The notes: a model not told the origin generated them from the letters alone. A DNA stretch of 64,000 bases from Mycolicibacterium litorale (GCF_010731695.1 NZ_AP022586.1:248001-312000), one strand, 5' to 3'. Shown: positions 43,765-56,162, numbered from the stretch's first letter. Made by a program: numbers and translations.

Positions 43765-44979
43765 ATGAGGGAATTGCCACACGTGCTGGGCATCGTCCTG
43801 GCCGGCGGGGAGGGCAAGCGGCTGTATCCGCTGACTGCGGACCGGGCCAAACCGGCGGTTCCCTTCGGCGGCGCCTACCGGCTCATCGACTTCGTGCTCT
43901 CGAATCTCGTCAACGCGCGTTACCTGCGGATCTGTGTGCTCACGCAGTACAAGTCGCACTCGCTGGACCGGCACATCTCGCAGAACTGGCGGCTGAGCGG
44001 CCTGGCGGGCGAATACATCACCCCGGTTCCCGCGCAGCAGCGGCTCGGGCCCCGCTGGTACACCGGCTCCGCCGATGCGATCTACCAGTCGATGAACCTG
44101 ATCTACGACGAGGATCCGGACTACATCGTGGTGTTCGGCGCCGACCACGTGTACCGGATGGACCCCGAGCAGATGCTCCAGTTCCACATCGAGAGCGGTG
44201 CGGGGGCGACGGTCGCGGGGATCCGGGTGCCGCGCGCGGAGGCCACCGCGTTCGGGTGCATCGACTCCGACGAGTCCGGCCGCATCCGCAGCTTCATCGA
44301 GAAGCCCGCCGACCCGCCCGGTACCCCCGACGATCCCGAGCAGACGTTCGTCTCGATGGGCAACTACATCTTCACCACCAAGGTGCTCATCGACGCCATC
44401 CGCGCCGACGCCGAGGACGACGACTCCGACCACGACATGGGCGGCGACATCATCCCGCGCCTGGTCTCCGACGGCATGGCCGCGGTCTACGACTTCAGCA
44501 ACAACGAGGTGCCCGGCGCCACCGAACGCGACCACGGGTACTGGCGCGACGTCGGGACGCTCGACGCGTTCTACGACGCGCACATGGATCTGGTGTCGGT
44601 GCACCCGATCTTCAACCTCTACAACAAGCGCTGGCCGATCCGCGGTGAGTCGGAGAACCTCGCGCCCGCGAAGTTCGTCAACGGCGGCTCCGCGCAGGAA
44701 TCGGTCGTGGGTGCGGGGAGCATCATCTCCGCGGCGTCGGTGCGCAACTCGGTGCTCTCGTCCAACGTCTACATCGACGACGGCGCGATCGTGGAGGGCA
44801 GCGTCATCATGCCCGGCACCCGGATCGGCCGCGGCGCGGTGGTGCGGCACGCGATCCTGGACAAGAACGTCGTCGTCGGGCCGGGTGAGATGGTCGGCGT
44901 CGACCTCGAGAAGGACCGCGAACGGTTCTCGGTCAGCGCGGGCGGTGTCGTCGCCGTCGGCAAGGGCATCTGGATCTGA
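43765..44979 (+). CDS. glgC: Glucose-1-phosphate adenylyltransferase GlgC
   Basis: GlgC makes ADP-glucose from glucose-1-phosphate and ATP, feeding GlgM and glycogen/alpha-glucan synthesis. The 404 residues start with the nucleotide-binding loop [20 protein letters not shown] (about 13-32), contain [27 protein letters not shown] (around 110-136), and end in a left-handed beta-helix. Full length. It converges on the methyltransferase-like gene 6 bp away. Confidence 0.97.
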   Translation: MRELPHVLGIVLAGGEGKRLYPLTADRAKPAVPFGGAYRLIDFVLSNLVNARYLRICVLTQYKSHSLDRHISQNWRLSGLAGEYITPVPAQQRLGPRWYTGSADAIYQSMNLIYDEDPDYIVVFGADHVYRMDPEQMLQFHIESGAGATVAGIRVPRAEATAFGCIDSDESGRIRSFIEKPADPPGTPDDPEQTFVSMGNYIFTTKVLIDAIRADAEDDDSDHDMGGDIIPRLVSDGMAAVYDFSNNEVPGATERDHGYWRDVGTLDAFYDAHMDLVSVHPIFNLYNKRWPIRGESENLAPAKFVNGGSAQESVVGAGSIISAASVRNSVLSSNVYIDDGAIVEGSVIMPGTRIGRGAVVRHAILDKNVVVGPGEMVGVDLEKDRERFSVSAGGVVAVGKGIWI

Positions 44980-44985
44980 CGCCGG

Positions 44986-45660
44986 TCACCACACCCCGGG
45001 GAGCAACCGGTAGCGCACGGTGCGCGTGTACTCGCGGTAGCCGGGCAACTGCTCGGTCAGCAGCCGCTCCTCGTCGAGGACCCGCAGTGCGAGCAGCGGA
45101 ACAGCGGCGGGCGCCACGAGCATGCCCCAGTACGAGTCGAGGGCGAGCGGCGTGGCGACCATCATGGTCAGCGCACCGAGGTACATCGGGTGGCGCACGA
45201 CCCCGTAGAGGCCCGTCGACACCAGCTGCTGTCCGTCCTCGACGGTGATCGTCGCCGCGGCGTAGCTGTTCTGGATGATGACGAGTTGGGCGAACAGCAG
45301 GCCGACCGCCACCAGCGCATTGCCGAGAATGACGACCGCGAGCGGGACCGCGGACCAGCCGAAGCGGTGGTCGAGGGCGCTGAGGACGAGGACGGCCACC
45401 ACCGAGGCGATGGTGCCGACCATGAGGGCCTTCTGCACGGGGCGGGTCTCTGCGGTGGGGCCCGCCTTCATCCGCCGCTGCAGGGCGGCGGGGTCGTGCA
45501 CCGCCAGGTACAGGCTCGGCCCGATGGTCGTCACCATGAACACCGCGATGAAGACCCACGCCTGCCAGTAGTCGAGGGTGCCGGCCGGCACGAACAGCAG
45601 CACCCCGAAGAAGGCGAGCCCCGCCACCGCCGATGCGAGGGTCTGCAGCGCGAGCTTCAT
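44986..45660 (-). CDS. Isoprenylcysteine-methyltransferase-like membrane protein
   Basis: A 224-residue membrane protein with about five hydrophobic helices and the ICMT/PEMT-type C-terminal motif VSTGLYGVVRHPMYLGAL, then LLALRVLDEERLL and YTRTVRYRLLPGVW. Members methylate lipids or prenylated substrates with S-adenosylmethionine; substrate here unknown. Position matches Rv1216c. It follows the efflux permease by 14 bp on the same strand, so it is probably part of the RaaS operon. Confidence 0.88.
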   Translation of the reverse strand: MKLALQTLASAVAGLAFFGVLLFVPAGTLDYWQAWVFIAVFMVTTIGPSLYLAVHDPAALQRRMKAGPTAETRPVQKALMVGTIASVVAVLVLSALDHRFGWSAVPLAVVILGNALVAVGLLFAQLVIIQNSYAAATITVEDGQQLVSTGLYGVVRHPMYLGALTMMVATPLALDSYWGMLVAPAAVPLLALRVLDEERLLTEQLPGYREYTRTVRYRLLPGVW

Positions 45661-45674
45661 CGCTCCGCCTCGAC

Positions 45675-47270
45675 TCAGACCGCGTCGCGGCGGCGGTACA
45701 GCCAGCCGGCGATAGCGGTGAACGCCGCGGCCACCACGCACATCACTGTCAGCGCGGCCAGTGAATAGTCGCTGGGCGCCGTCGTCTGCCCGACCGGGGA
45801 GGCGTCGAGCAGCCACTGCGGCAGGCGCAGCAGTGCACCGAGGTACAACGAGACGACGATGAACGCCACCACCAGCCAGGCGATCCAGGGCCGGCGCAGC
45901 GCGACCGCCAGCGCGGCGACACCGGCGACCACCGCCATCGCGGGGACGAACGCCAGCCCGGCGACCGTGAGGTCCACGATGGTGGCCGGCTCACCGATCG
46001 TCAGGCCCGCACCGAGCCCGTTGCCGAAGCCGGCGCCCGCCATCAGCAGCGTGGCCCCCAGGAGCGCGGCGGCCACCGCGCCGAGCAGCCAGCGCCACCG
46101 CGAGACCGCGCCGGCCAGCACGGCCTCCCCGGTGCCGCTCTGCTCGTCGGTGTGCACCCGCAGCACCGCGCTCACCACGTAGGCGCTCGCCGCGGCGGCG
46201 AGGAACTGCGTCATCGTGGTGTAGACCCCGTCGGTGCCCTGAGCGGCCAGCACCTGGGCCAGCAGCTCGTTGGTCTCCGCGGCGTCCATCAACGATTTCG
46301 TCATCGAGCCGAAGGCCAGCCCGCCGAGGAAGAGCCCGATGCCCCAGCCCACCGTCAGCCCGCGCTGCAGTGTCAGGTGCAGGCCGAAGACACCGCGGAT
46401 CGGCGGTGCGCCGGGCCGGTCGCCCCGGGTGGGCAGGGTGCCGTCGTCGTACTGCCTGCGCCGCTCCAATTCCGAGGCCAGCGCGATGAGCGCCACCGTG
46501 AGGGCGACCAGCAGGGCCAATGGCCACCACCGCAGGTCGACGAACGCCCGCATCTGCTGTGCCCAGGCGATGGGGGAGAACCAGCTCAACGTGCTGCCCG
46601 AATTGTCGATGACGTCCCCGATGCCGCGGACGAGCGCGGCCAGCGCCAGTACCCCCATCGCGGCACCGGTCGCGGTGCGGGCCTGCCGCCACAGCTGGGC
46701 GGTGACCGCGGCGACGGTCCCGAACAGCATCGACACCGCGGTCACGCCCAGGCACATGCCCAGGGTGTCGACGACAGCGAACCCGGCCGCGGACATGGCC
46801 GCCGTCATCGTGACGGTGAACACCGCGTTGACCGCGCCGACCAGGATCAACGCGGCCGATGTCCGCGCGTACCGGCCGACCACCGAAGACAACACCAATT
46901 CCGCTGCGCCGCTTTCCTCTTCGGCCCGGGTGTGGCGGATGACGGTGAGAATGGACAGGATCGAGGCGGCGACGATCAACGTGAGCATCAGCTCGTTGGC
47001 CATCATCGCGCCAAGGTCGGTTTCGCGGACGCCGAACATGGGGCCGCCCATGATGATTCCCGCCGGCGTCTTCATCAGGTTCACCCGCGCCAGCCGCTGC
47101 GGCTCGTCGGGATAGGCCAGCTTCACCGCGTTCGGGGCGTACACCATCATCAGCGTGAGCACCGCGATCCACACGCTCAGCCGGATGCGGTCGCGACGCA
47201 GCGCCAACCGGATCAGTTCGGCGACACCGGTGTACGACGAAGTCGTCCGGGCGGGCGCCACGGTGCTCAT
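45675..47270 (-). CDS. ABC-2-type efflux permease (Rv1217c-like)
   Basis: A 531-residue integral membrane protein with about twelve hydrophobic helices in two halves, of the ABC-2 antibiotic exporter (tetronasin/polyketide) type. It starts within the stop codon of the ATPase gene (ATGA overlap at 47267-47270). With that ATPase it should form a drug or lipid exporter; in M. tuberculosis, Rv1217c-Rv1218c affect tolerance to several drugs. Confidence 0.92.
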   Translation of the reverse strand: MSTVAPARTTSSYTGVAELIRLALRRDRIRLSVWIAVLTLMMVYAPNAVKLAYPDEPQRLARVNLMKTPAGIIMGGPMFGVRETDLGAMMANELMLTLIVAASILSILTVIRHTRAEEESGAAELVLSSVVGRYARTSAALILVGAVNAVFTVTMTAAMSAAGFAVVDTLGMCLGVTAVSMLFGTVAAVTAQLWRQARTATGAAMGVLALAALVRGIGDVIDNSGSTLSWFSPIAWAQQMRAFVDLRWWPLALLVALTVALIALASELERRRQYDDGTLPTRGDRPGAPPIRGVFGLHLTLQRGLTVGWGIGLFLGGLAFGSMTKSLMDAAETNELLAQVLAAQGTDGVYTTMTQFLAAAASAYVVSAVLRVHTDEQSGTGEAVLAGAVSRWRWLLGAVAAALLGATLLMAGAGFGNGLGAGLTIGEPATIVDLTVAGLAFVPAMAVVAGVAALAVALRRPWIAWLVVAFIVVSLYLGALLRLPQWLLDASPVGQTTAPSDYSLAALTVMCVVAAAFTAIAGWLYRRRDAV

Positions 47271-48208
47271 CGTGCCGCCCCCGAGTATTCGCGCAGGAAC
47301 ATGTCCTCCAGCGATGCGGGCGTGACGGTCAACTCCGCGATGCCGAGATCGGTCAACCGCGTCATCGCCGCGTCGAGGTCTCGGCGGTCGACGGAGAACC
47401 GGGCGCCGCCGTCGACCGCCGTGAAGTCGTGGACGAACGGGGCGTTCTGTAGCACCGCGGCGTCGTCGCGGGTCCGGACGCTGACCGTCGTGCGCATCAG
47501 GTGACGCAGTTCGTCGAGCGGACCCGAGCGTACGGTGCGGCCCGCCCGGATGATCGTCACGGTGTCGCAGAGTTTCTCCACCTCGGCGAGGATGTGGCTG
47601 GACAGCAACACCGCCGCACCGTCGCGGGCGGCCTCGGCGACGCAGCGTTGAAAAGCCTGCTCCATCAACGGATCCAGGCCCGAGGTGGGTTCGTCGAGAA
47701 TGTAGAGATCAGCACCGGTGCTGAAGGCGGCGACCAGCGCCACCTTCTGCCGGTTGCCCTTCGAATACGTGCGGGCCTTCTTGTGCGGATCGAGTTCGAA
47801 CCGTTCGATCAGCTCGTCGCGCCTCGTCGTGTCCAGGGCGCCCGGCCCGCGCAGGCGGGCCAGGAAGTCGATGGCCTGCAGACCGGTCAGGTTGGGCCAC
47901 AGCGTGACGTCACCGGGTACGTAGGCGATGCGCCTGTGCAGTTCGACCGCATCGCGCCACGGGTCGCCCCCGAGCAGGCGGACAGTGCCCGCGTCGGCCC
48001 GCAGCAGCCCGAGCAGCACACGGATCGTGGTCGATTTGCCCGACCCGTTCGGGCCGAGGAAACCGGCGATGTCGCCGGAAGAGACGCTCAAGTCGAGACC
48101 GTCGACCGCCTGGGTCCGCCCGAACGTCTTGACCAGTCCGCGGATCTCGACCGCGAGCGGTGCGGTGCCCTCAGGCTGTCGCCGGGGCCTGCGTGTCTGG
48201 ACCGTCAT
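47267..48208 (-). CDS. ABC efflux ATP-binding protein (Rv1218c-like)
   Basis: A 313-residue ATPase partner of the permease: Walker [10 protein letters not shown] (about 48-56), Walker [14 protein letters not shown] (about 159-171). The signature is YSKGNRQKV rather than the usual LSGGQ, as in many DrrA-type exporters. ATG 48208 is preferred to GTG 48211 because AGGAG lies 6 nt before it. The start lies inside the end of the TetR gene (38-bp overlap), so all genes are one operon. Confidence 0.93.
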   Translation of the reverse strand: MTVQTRRPRRQPEGTAPLAVEIRGLVKTFGRTQAVDGLDLSVSSGDIAGFLGPNGSGKSTTIRVLLGLLRADAGTVRLLGGDPWRDAVELHRRIAYVPGDVTLWPNLTGLQAIDFLARLRGPGALDTTRRDELIERFELDPHKKARTYSKGNRQKVALVAAFSTGADLYILDEPTSGLDPLMEQAFQRCVAEAARDGAAVLLSSHILAEVEKLCDTVTIIRAGRTVRSGPLDELRHLMRTTVSVRTRDDAAVLQNAPFVHDFTAVDGGARFSVDRRDLDAAMTRLTDLGIAELTVTPASLEDMFLREYSGAAR

Positions 48209-48854
48209 CACCGTCTCCTAGTTTCTCGGGAAAGGCGTCCTTCTGGAGGAAGGCGTCGTACATCGTGGAATCGGCCATCAGCCCGTTGGTGTAGATCTCG
48301 AGTGCGGGCAGGACCATGTCTTGCGAGTAGTCGCGCAGGACCCGGCGCAGATCGGTCGGGTCCTCGTGCATCTGCAGGTACAGCAGGAAGCCGCCGCCGC
48401 CGGCCATCGCGAGAAACCGGGCGCGGGCCTTCGGGTCGCGGCTGGGTTTGACGGTGCCGGCCCGAACACCCTCGTCGAGGTACTGCTCGACGTTGTCGAT
48501 CATCCGGCGCCACAGCGTCCTCGCGAGCTCACCGCCGGCCTGCATGCTGCGCGCCAGGTACGCCATCATCGGCGCGAACGACTCGATCTCGGCCATCGTG
48601 GCGAACCAGGTCGCCGGGTCGTTGCTCGTGATCGACTCGGACTTGCTGGCGAGGATCTCCTCGGCGATGTGGTCGTCGCAGGCCTTGCGCAGTCGGTCCT
48701 TGGACCCGAAGTGGTGGATCACCAGGGCGGCGCTCACCCCCGCGGCCTCGGCGATGGTGCGCACGCTGACGCCGAAGCCGTGCTGGCCGAACTGCTCGAT
48801 CGCCGCGTCGCGGATGCGGGCGGCGGCGGTACGGTCATCGGCGGCTGAACGCAT
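48171..48854 (-). CDS. raaS: TetR-family regulator RaaS
   Basis: A 227-residue TetR repressor with the N-terminal HTH at about 30-50 ([25 protein letters not shown]) and an all-helical ligand domain. Orthologous in place to Rv1219c (RaaS), which represses the adjacent efflux genes. It is first in the minus-strand operon with the ATPase, permease and methyltransferase-like genes. Half-sites CTAAAC/GTTCAG lie directly upstream and overlap its start, consistent with autoregulation. Confidence 0.92.
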   Translation of the reverse strand: MRSAADDRTAAARIRDAAIEQFGQHGFGVSVRTIAEAAGVSAALVIHHFGSKDRLRKACDDHIAEEILASKSESITSNDPATWFATMAEIESFAPMMAYLARSMQAGGELARTLWRRMIDNVEQYLDEGVRAGTVKPSRDPKARARFLAMAGGGGFLLYLQMHEDPTDLRRVLRDYSQDMVLPALEIYTNGLMADSTMYDAFLQKDAFPEKLGDGDDGPDTQAPATA

Positions 48855-48880
48855 GTTCAGTATGCTAAACGCGCGTTCAG
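48855..48880. promoter_or_regulatory. Putative RaaS operator (three alternating half-sites)
   Basis: GTTCAG (48855-48860), CTAAAC (48865-48870) and GTTCAG (48875-48880) alternate in orientation every 10 bp. The right pair forms the near-perfect palindrome CTAAACGCGCGTTCAG. The left site abuts the start codon. Confidence 0.55.
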
Positions 48881-48937
48881 TCGGCGGTCAAGAGCTTGGT
48901 GAAAGTCGCGCGAACGGTGATGGCGGGGCGGAGAGGG

Positions 48938-49603
48938 TCAGTCGCGCGCGGCGGCCAGCAGACCGTCGCCCAGCGGGACGAGCACCGGGGTGAGGCGTTC
49001 GTCCTCGGCGATCAGCCGGGCGGCCTCACGCACCGCGGCGACCTCCGCGTCGTGGGCGTTGGCGTCGCCGGCGCGGCCGCCGAGCGCGGCGCGATGCACC
49101 ACGATCGCGCCGCCGGAGCGCAGCAGCCGTACCCCCTCGACCACGAACTGCGGCTGGTCGACCGGGTCGGCATCGATGAACACGAGGTCGTAGGACTCGT
49201 CGGCCAACCGGGTCAGTACATCCTGGGCGCGGCCGCTGATCAGCCGCGTGCGCCCCGGGCCGATACCGGCCTCCAGGAAGGCCTGCTTGGCGATGCGCTG
49301 GTGCTCCGGTTCGACGTCGATGGTCGTCAGCACGCCGTCCTCGCGCATCCCGGACAGCAGCCACAGCCCGCTGACTCCGGCGCCGGTGCCGACCTCGACG
49401 ACGGCCTTGCCGCCGGTCAGCCGGGCGAGCACCGACAGCAGCGCGCCGACCGCGGGCGTGACCGCTCCGGCGCCGATGTCCACGGCCCGTTCCCGGGCCG
49501 CCGCGACGATCGCGTCCTCGGAGATGGACTGCTCGGCGTGCGCGACGATCGCCTCGGCGCGGCTCGATCGCGGCTGACCCGCCGGGTCGTCGGTGCTGGC
49601 CAT
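48938..49603 (-). CDS. O-methyltransferase (Rv1220c-like)
   Basis: A 221-residue class I SAM-dependent methyltransferase of the catechol-O-methyltransferase-like family 3. The SAM loop is [16 protein letters not shown] (about 69-84), with [13 protein letters not shown] near 140. Substrate unknown. ATG 49603 agrees with the M. tuberculosis protein; the frame is open a further 19 codons upstream. Divergent from sigE. Confidence 0.93.
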   Translation of the reverse strand: MASTDDPAGQPRSSRAEAIVAHAEQSISEDAIVAAARERAVDIGAGAVTPAVGALLSVLARLTGGKAVVEVGTGAGVSGLWLLSGMREDGVLTTIDVEPEHQRIAKQAFLEAGIGPGRTRLISGRAQDVLTRLADESYDLVFIDADPVDQPQFVVEGVRLLRSGGAIVVHRAALGGRAGDANAHDAEVAAVREAARLIAEDERLTPVLVPLGDGLLAAARD

Positions 49604-49718
49604 GCCCGCACTGTAGAGCGCGGCCGCGAACCGCGGGTCACCGACACGCCCGCGCGGCAACGTGTGATGTACGTCCGATTCGACCTGTTTCTGCAGGTGA
49701 GCAATCGGGTATCCGGCA

Positions 49719-49737
49719 TTCTCAGGGAACGTTCATA
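49719..49737 (+). promoter_or_regulatory. CTCAG half-site and GGAAC promoter upstream of sigE
   Basis: TTCTCAGG (49719-49726) begins an 8+3+8 arrangement like the other CTCAG boxes, but the second half (CGTTCATA) is poor. GGAAC at 49726-49730, 17 bp before CGCTC, resembles an ECF-type (SigE/SigH) -35 with a weak -10. MprA and SigH are known regulators of M. tuberculosis sigE; sites here are inferred. Confidence 0.4.
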
Positions 49738-49780
49738 TTGCTCATACCGCTCCCACACCCGGCTCGGGAACGGTGGCGGC

Positions 49781-50542
49781 ATGGAACACGGGAGGCGTCT
49801 TCGCTTCGGGAATAGGAATACCGCCGATCGTGTTGCCCTCGATGACCAGCCGACGAACTCAGCCGGCCATGACCTGGAGGATCCGACGACCACCACGACA
49901 GCGGCAGCGCAAGCTGCCCCCGTTTCGATGGCTCATCTCGAGCAGTTCAGCGATTCGGACTGGGTCGAGCCCACCGACGAACTCACCGGCACGGCGGTGT
50001 TCGACGCCACCGGTGACCAGAAGAACATGCCGTCCTGGGACGAGCTGGTGCGCCAGCACGCCGACCGGGTCTACCGGCTGGCCTACCGTCTCTCCGGCAA
50101 CCAGCACGACGCCGAGGACCTGACCCAGGAGACGTTCATCCGCGTCTTCCGGTCGGTGCAGAACTACCAGCCCGGCACGTTCGAGGGCTGGCTGCACCGC
50201 ATCACCACAAACCTGTTCCTCGACATGGTCCGGCGGCGCGGCCGCATCCGCATGGAGGCGCTGCCCGAGGACTACGACCGGGTGCCCGCCGACGATCCGA
50301 ACCCCGAGCAGATTTACCACGACTCCCGGCTGGGCCCGGACCTGCAGGCCGCGCTCGACTCGCTGCCGCCGGAGTTCCGCGCCGCGGTCGTGCTGTGCGA
50401 CATCGAGGGTCTGTCCTACGAGGAGATCGGCGCCACGCTCGGCGTCAAGCTCGGCACTGTGCGCAGCCGTATCCACCGCGGCCGCCAGGCCCTGCGGGAC
50501 TACCTCGCCCGCCACGCCCCGGACGCGGCCACATCCGCCTGA
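49781..50542 (+). CDS. sigE: ECF sigma factor SigE
   Basis: An extracytoplasmic-function sigma factor for envelope, heat, detergent and oxidative stress, 253 residues. Region 2 runs from [20 protein letters not shown] through [20 protein letters not shown]; region 4 includes [42 protein letters not shown] in pieces typical of SigE. Nearly identical to M. tuberculosis over regions 2 and 4. The N-terminal 65 residues are variable; ATG 49781 and ATG 49928 (residue 50) are both plausible starts, as M. tuberculosis SigE is made from more than one. Confidence 0.97.
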   Translation: MEHGRRLRFGNRNTADRVALDDQPTNSAGHDLEDPTTTTTAAAQAAPVSMAHLEQFSDSDWVEPTDELTGTAVFDATGDQKNMPSWDELVRQHADRVYRLAYRLSGNQHDAEDLTQETFIRVFRSVQNYQPGTFEGWLHRITTNLFLDMVRRRGRIRMEALPEDYDRVPADDPNPEQIYHDSRLGPDLQAALDSLPPEFRAAVVLCDIEGLSYEEIGATLGVKLGTVRSRIHRGRQALRDYLARHAPDAATSA

Positions 50543-50627
50543 CGATCTCGGTGTCTGCCGGACGGGGCCGCGCTAACCTCTTGTGGGCGGCGTCTTACAG
50601 ACCAGTGAGCGAACCGAGAGGAGCTGG

Positions 50628-51029
50628 ATGATGGTCGATCCGGGACATGTGTTCCGTCGGGCGTTCTCCTGGTTGCCCGCGCAGTTCGCCTCGCAGAGCG
50701 ACGCCCCGGTGGGCGCACCCCGTCAGTTCGGCTCCACCGAGCACCTCTCCATCGAAGCCGTCGCCGCGTTCGTCGACGGTGAACTCCGCATGGGCGCGCA
50801 TCTGCGCGCGGCCAGCCATCTGTCGATGTGCCCGCAGTGCGCCGCCGAGGTCGACGCGCAGAGCCAGGCGAGGGCGGCGTTGCGGGACTCCCAGCCGATT
50901 GCGATACCCAACTCCCTGCTCGGAATGTTGTCGCAGATCCCGGACCACATGCCGCGGCCGCCGGTCGACGGTGCGGACCAGCGGAAGTTTGCTGACGACG
51001 CTTCGCGCGACCGGCGCAAACGCCGGTAG
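50628..51029 (+). CDS. rseA: Anti-sigma-E factor RseA
   Basis: A 133-residue anti-sigma factor with a zinc-binding ZAS motif H-x3-C-x2-C (HLSMCPQC, about 66-73) and no transmembrane helix. It holds SigE inactive until stress. The stretch FRRAFSWLPAQFASQSDAPV is nearly identical to the M. tuberculosis protein. GAGAGGAG precedes ATG 50628; ATG 50631 is an alternative. It sits between sigE and htrA, as expected. Confidence 0.94.
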   Translation: MMVDPGHVFRRAFSWLPAQFASQSDAPVGAPRQFGSTEHLSIEAVAAFVDGELRMGAHLRAASHLSMCPQCAAEVDAQSQARAALRDSQPIAIPNSLLGMLSQIPDHMPRPPVDGADQRKFADDASRDRRKRR

Positions 51030-52591
<1,562 letters not shown>

Positions 52592-52592
<1 letters not shown>

Positions 52593-52996
52593 TGTTCGCG
52601 AACATCGGCTGGGGGGAGATGCTGATCCTGGTGATCGCCGGATTGGTGATCCTGGGACCGGAACGGCTGCCCGGCGCGATCCGCTGGACCTCCAGCGCGC
52701 TCCGCCAGGCCCGCGACTACGTCAGCGGCGCCACCTCGCAGTTGCGCCAGGACTTCGGACCCGAATTCGAGGATCTGCGCGAACCCATCACCGAACTGCA
52801 GAAACTGCGCGGGATGACACCGCGCGCGGCGCTGACCAAGCATCTGCTCGACGGTGACGACTCGATCTTCACCGGGAAGTTCGACCAGGCGGACCAGCCC
52901 AAGAACGGCGTCACGCCCGCTCAGGAGAAGCCGGTCACCCCGGTGGACCCGCCCCCGGCTCCGGCGGCGACGCCGTTCGACAGCGACGCCACCTGA
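52592..52996 (+). CDS. tatB: Twin-arginine translocase subunit TatB
   Basis: A 134-residue protein with an N-terminal membrane helix ([20 protein letters not shown], then LGPERLP), an amphipathic helix and a Pro-rich tail. TatB works with TatC to recognise twin-arginine signal peptides. It starts within the htrA stop codon (TGATG), linking envelope quality control with export. Confidence 0.95.
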
Positions 52997-53000
52997 GCCG

Positions 53001-54143
53001 TCAGCGGCCCGCGGGATCCAGGCCGAGCGACATGCCGGCCAGCCCGCGCTTGCGCGCCGACAGCGCGTCGGCGACGCCGCGCAGTTCCTTGCCCGCCGGT
53101 GAATCCGGGGCCGACAGCACCAGCGGCACGCCCGAGTCGCCCGCGGCGACCAGCGCCGGATCCAGCGGCACCTGACCGAGCAGCGGGACGTCGGCGCCGA
53201 CCGCGCGGGTCAGCCGCTCCGCGACCTGACGGCCCCCGCCCTCACCGAACAGCTGCATCGTCGAACCGTCGGGCATCAGCAGCCCGGACATGTTCTCGAC
53301 GACGCCGACGATGCGCTGACGGGTCTGCAGGGCGATCGCCCCGGCCCGCTCGGCCACCTCGGCGGCGGCCAGCTGCGGGGTGGTGACGACGAGGATCTCC
53401 GCGCCGGGGATCAGCTGCGCCACCGAGATCGCCACGTCGCCGGTGCCCGGCGGAAGGTCGAGCAGCAGCACGTCGAGGTCGCCCCAGAAGACATCGGCGA
53501 GGAACTGCTGCAGTGCCCGGTGCAGCATCGGTCCGCGCCACACCACCGGGGTGTTGCCCTGGGTGAACATCGCGATCGAGATGACCTTCACGTCATGGGC
53601 GATGGGCGGGAGGATCATCGAGTCGACCTGGGTGGGCCGGTCGGTGGTGCCCATCATCCGCGGCACCGAATGGCCGTAGATGTCGGCGTCGAGCAGACCG
53701 ACGGACAGACCGCGGGCGGCCATCGCCGCGGCGAGGTTGACCGTGACGCTCGACTTGCCCACGCCGCCCTTACCGGAGGCGACGGCGTACACGCGGGTCA
53801 GCGATCCGGGCTGCGCGAACGGGATCACCGGCTCGCGCGAGTCGCCGCGCAGTTGCTTGCGGAGTTCGGCGCGTTGCTCGTCGTTCATCACGTCGAGACT
53901 CACACGGACGGCGCCGGTGCCGGGCACGTCGGTGACCGCCTTCTGGACCTGCTCGGTGATCTCGCTGCGTTTCGGGCACGCCGCGGTGGTCAGGTACACC
54001 TCGACGTGCACGCTGTCGTCGGGCGCGATCGTGACGGCTTTGACCATGCCGAGCTCGGTGATCGGTCGCCGCAGTTCGGGGTCGATCACCTTGGCCAGTG
54101 CGCCGCGGATCGCCGCCTGGCGCTCATCAGGAGTTGGGGACAT
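53001..54143 (-). CDS. mrp: Mrp/NBP35-family Fe-S cluster carrier ATPase
   Basis: A 380-residue protein with an N-terminal MIP18/DUF59 domain (about 1-90) and a P-loop ATPase with the deviant Walker A GKGGVGKSS (about 124-132). Such proteins carry or assemble iron-sulfur clusters; here the usual C-x2-C is not obvious. It converges on tatB with 4 bp between. TAGACT (minus, 54157-54152) lies 8 nt before ATG 54143, suggesting leaderless mRNA. Confidence 0.94.
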   Translation of the reverse strand: MSPTPDERQAAIRGALAKVIDPELRRPITELGMVKAVTIAPDDSVHVEVYLTTAACPKRSEITEQVQKAVTDVPGTGAVRVSLDVMNDEQRAELRKQLRGDSREPVIPFAQPGSLTRVYAVASGKGGVGKSSVTVNLAAAMAARGLSVGLLDADIYGHSVPRMMGTTDRPTQVDSMILPPIAHDVKVISIAMFTQGNTPVVWRGPMLHRALQQFLADVFWGDLDVLLLDLPPGTGDVAISVAQLIPGAEILVVTTPQLAAAEVAERAGAIALQTRQRIVGVVENMSGLLMPDGSTMQLFGEGGGRQVAERLTRAVGADVPLLGQVPLDPALVAAGDSGVPLVLSAPDSPAGKELRGVADALSARKRGLAGMSLGLDPAGR

Positions 54144-54201
54144 CGCCTGCGAGTCTAGGCCGACCCGTCAGCGCGGTCCCACACGCGGGCTAGGACGCTG
54201 C

Positions 54202-55512
54202 TCAGGCCGCCGGGCCGGGCGCGGGACCGGTTCCGACCGGCCCCGGCGCGGCGGGCGCGGGCGGGGCCACGGGGCCCGGCGCCGGTGCGGCGGGCGGACC
54301 CGGGGGCACCGGTCCGGGCGCGGGTGCGGCGGCCGGTGCCGGCGTGTCCTCCAGGCAGAACACCACACAGCTCGGCGGCGGGGGCGGCGGCGGAGCCATC
54401 CACGGCGGCACCCAGGGGGCGGGTGCGGCGGGTGCCGGGACGGGGGTCGCGGGCGCGGCCGGGGCCGGACCGGGCAGCGGGCCGAGCCGTTGTCCGGGCG
54501 CGAACCCGGGCACGGTGCCGCCGGGCATCCGGCTGGCGTCGTTGCGGCTCAGCAGCGGCACCAGGGCCAGCGGGTCGTCGGCGGGCAGGCCCGTCGCGTT
54601 GACCGGGGCGTCCGGGCCGAGCCCTTCGGGGCGGTCGAGGTGCGAGTCGCCGAGCGCGGGGACCGGGCCGGTGATCGGGGGCAGGTCGACCGGGACGACG
54701 CCGGTCGCGTAGCCGCCGGCCCAGCTGAGCACGTTGCGCGCGTAGGCGACCGAGTTGTTGTACCGCAGGATCGCGGTCATCACCTGCGACGGATCGCGCA
54801 GGTTGAGCCCGCCGCTGCACAGGTACCGCGCCGCGGCCAGCGTCGAGTCGTAGAGGTTCTGCACGTTGGCCTTGCCGTCGCCGTCACCGTCGGAGGCGTA
54901 CCGGGCCCAGGTGCCGGGCAGGAACTGCATCGGCCCCATCGCGCGGGCGTAGGTGACCCGGTCGGCGGTGCGGCTCATCTCGATGACCTCGTTGCCGGGC
55001 AGCGTGCCGTCGAGCGCGGGGCCGTAGATCGGGTTGACCGCGGTGCCGCGGGAGTCCGTCGCGCCGCCCGAGGCGTGGCCGGACTCGATACGGCCGATAC
55101 CCGCCAGCAGGTTCCAGCTCAGGCCGCAGTTGGGCACGGCGGCGGCCATCATCCGTTCGGCGTTGCGGTACGCGCTGAGCGCCATCGCGGGGATCTTCAG
55201 GCTGCCGGGGGAGTTGACCACCACGGCCGGGGGCGGCGACGACACGGTCGACGCGGCGATGCGGAACGCGCTCGGCGGCCGTTTGACCGCCACCACCGAC
55301 GGTCCCGGCGGGTTCTTCGGAGCCGCCGCCACGGCCGCCAGCGGGGTCACCGCGGCATTGCTCACCGAGTGATGCAGCCCGGGCGAGGACGCCCCGACGG
55401 CGCCCGCCAACACGAGCGGGGCGAGGATGACGATCCCGGCCGCCGGCTTACGCAGCACCCGGGCCGCGCGGCGTCGGGCCGCCGTCACAGCGGCGGTTCC
55501 CCCTATGTGCAC
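54202..55512 (-). CDS. Lytic-transglycosylase-like membrane protein (Rv1230c-like)
   Basis: A 436-residue protein with an N-terminal membrane or signal helix (about 22-42), an SLT2-type transglycosylase domain (about 105-265) and a very Pro/Ala-rich tail of some 130 residues. The domain shows GIGRIESGHASGG with the catalytic Glu and AMGPMQFLPGTWARY. It probably cleaves peptidoglycan at the cell surface. GTG 55512 is the assumed start. Confidence 0.92.
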   Translation of the reverse strand: MHIGGTAAVTAARRRAARVLRKPAAGIVILAPLVLAGAVGASSPGLHHSVSNAAVTPLAAVAAAPKNPPGPSVVAVKRPPSAFRIAASTVSSPPPAVVVNSPGSLKIPAMALSAYRNAERMMAAAVPNCGLSWNLLAGIGRIESGHASGGATDSRGTAVNPIYGPALDGTLPGNEVIEMSRTADRVTYARAMGPMQFLPGTWARYASDGDGDGKANVQNLYDSTLAAARYLCSGGLNLRDPSQVMTAILRYNNSVAYARNVLSWAGGYATGVVPVDLPPITGPVPALGDSHLDRPEGLGPDAPVNATGLPADDPLALVPLLSRNDASRMPGGTVPGFAPGQRLGPLPGPAPAAPATPVPAPAAPAPWVPPWMAPPPPPPPSCVVFCLEDTPAPAAAPAPGPVPPGPPAAPAPGPVAPPAPAAPGPVGTGPAPGPAA

Positions 55513-55613
55513 TCAAACCGTCCTAAGCGTCTGCGCTGGCCCGACCCAGGTGTGTGAACCAAGTCACCATACATACCTCGCGTCACGTCCGTTGCAGCAA
55601 TGCGCAACCAAGC

Positions 55614-56162
55614 TCAGCCGGTTCGCTTGGACCGCCGTTCGCCCCCGTCGTACTTGACGCCGGATCCGTGGCCGTCGGTGTCGGTGGCCGCCAGCAACGT
55701 CGCGACCATCTCGCGCAGTTCCTCGAGTTCGCGGCGCAGGTAATCGCGGGTCGCGACCTCGCCGACCGCCAGCCGCAGCGCGGCCAGTTCGCGCGCGAGG
55801 TACTCGGTGTCGGCCTTGGTCTGGGCGGCGCGTCTGCGGTCCTCGTCGAGTGACACCCGGTCGCGGTTCTCCTGGCGGTTCTGCGCGAGCAGGATCAACG
55901 GGGCGGCGTAGGCGGCCTGGGTGGAGAACGCCAGGTTGAGCAGGATGAACGGGTACGGATCCCACTGCAGCGAGACGGCGAACAGGTTCAACGCGATCCA
56001 GACGATCACGATGATTGTCTGCACCGCCAGATAGCGGCCGGTGCCGAGGAACCGCGCGACCCGTTCGCCGAACTGACCCACGGCCTCCCGGTCGACGGTG
56101 AACGAGATGCGGCGCGGGCTCCGCGGGGTGTCCAGCCGCCCGCGCGCCGACAGCTCGCTCAT
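55614..56162 (-). CDS. DUF1003 membrane protein (Rv1231c-like)
   Basis: A 182-residue protein with two membrane helices (about 44-64 and 74-96, including LNLFAVSLQWDPYPFILLNL) and a coiled-coil C-terminus. Start ATG 56162 overlaps the stop of the MgtE-N gene (ATGA), so the two are translated together. Function unknown; the pairing suggests it is the membrane partner of that protein. Confidence 0.9.
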   Translation of the reverse strand: MSELSARGRLDTPRSPRRISFTVDREAVGQFGERVARFLGTGRYLAVQTIIVIVWIALNLFAVSLQWDPYPFILLNLAFSTQAAYAAPLILLAQNRQENRDRVSLDEDRRRAAQTKADTEYLARELAALRLAVGEVATRDYLRRELEELREMVATLLAATDTDGHGSGVKYDGGERRSKRTG

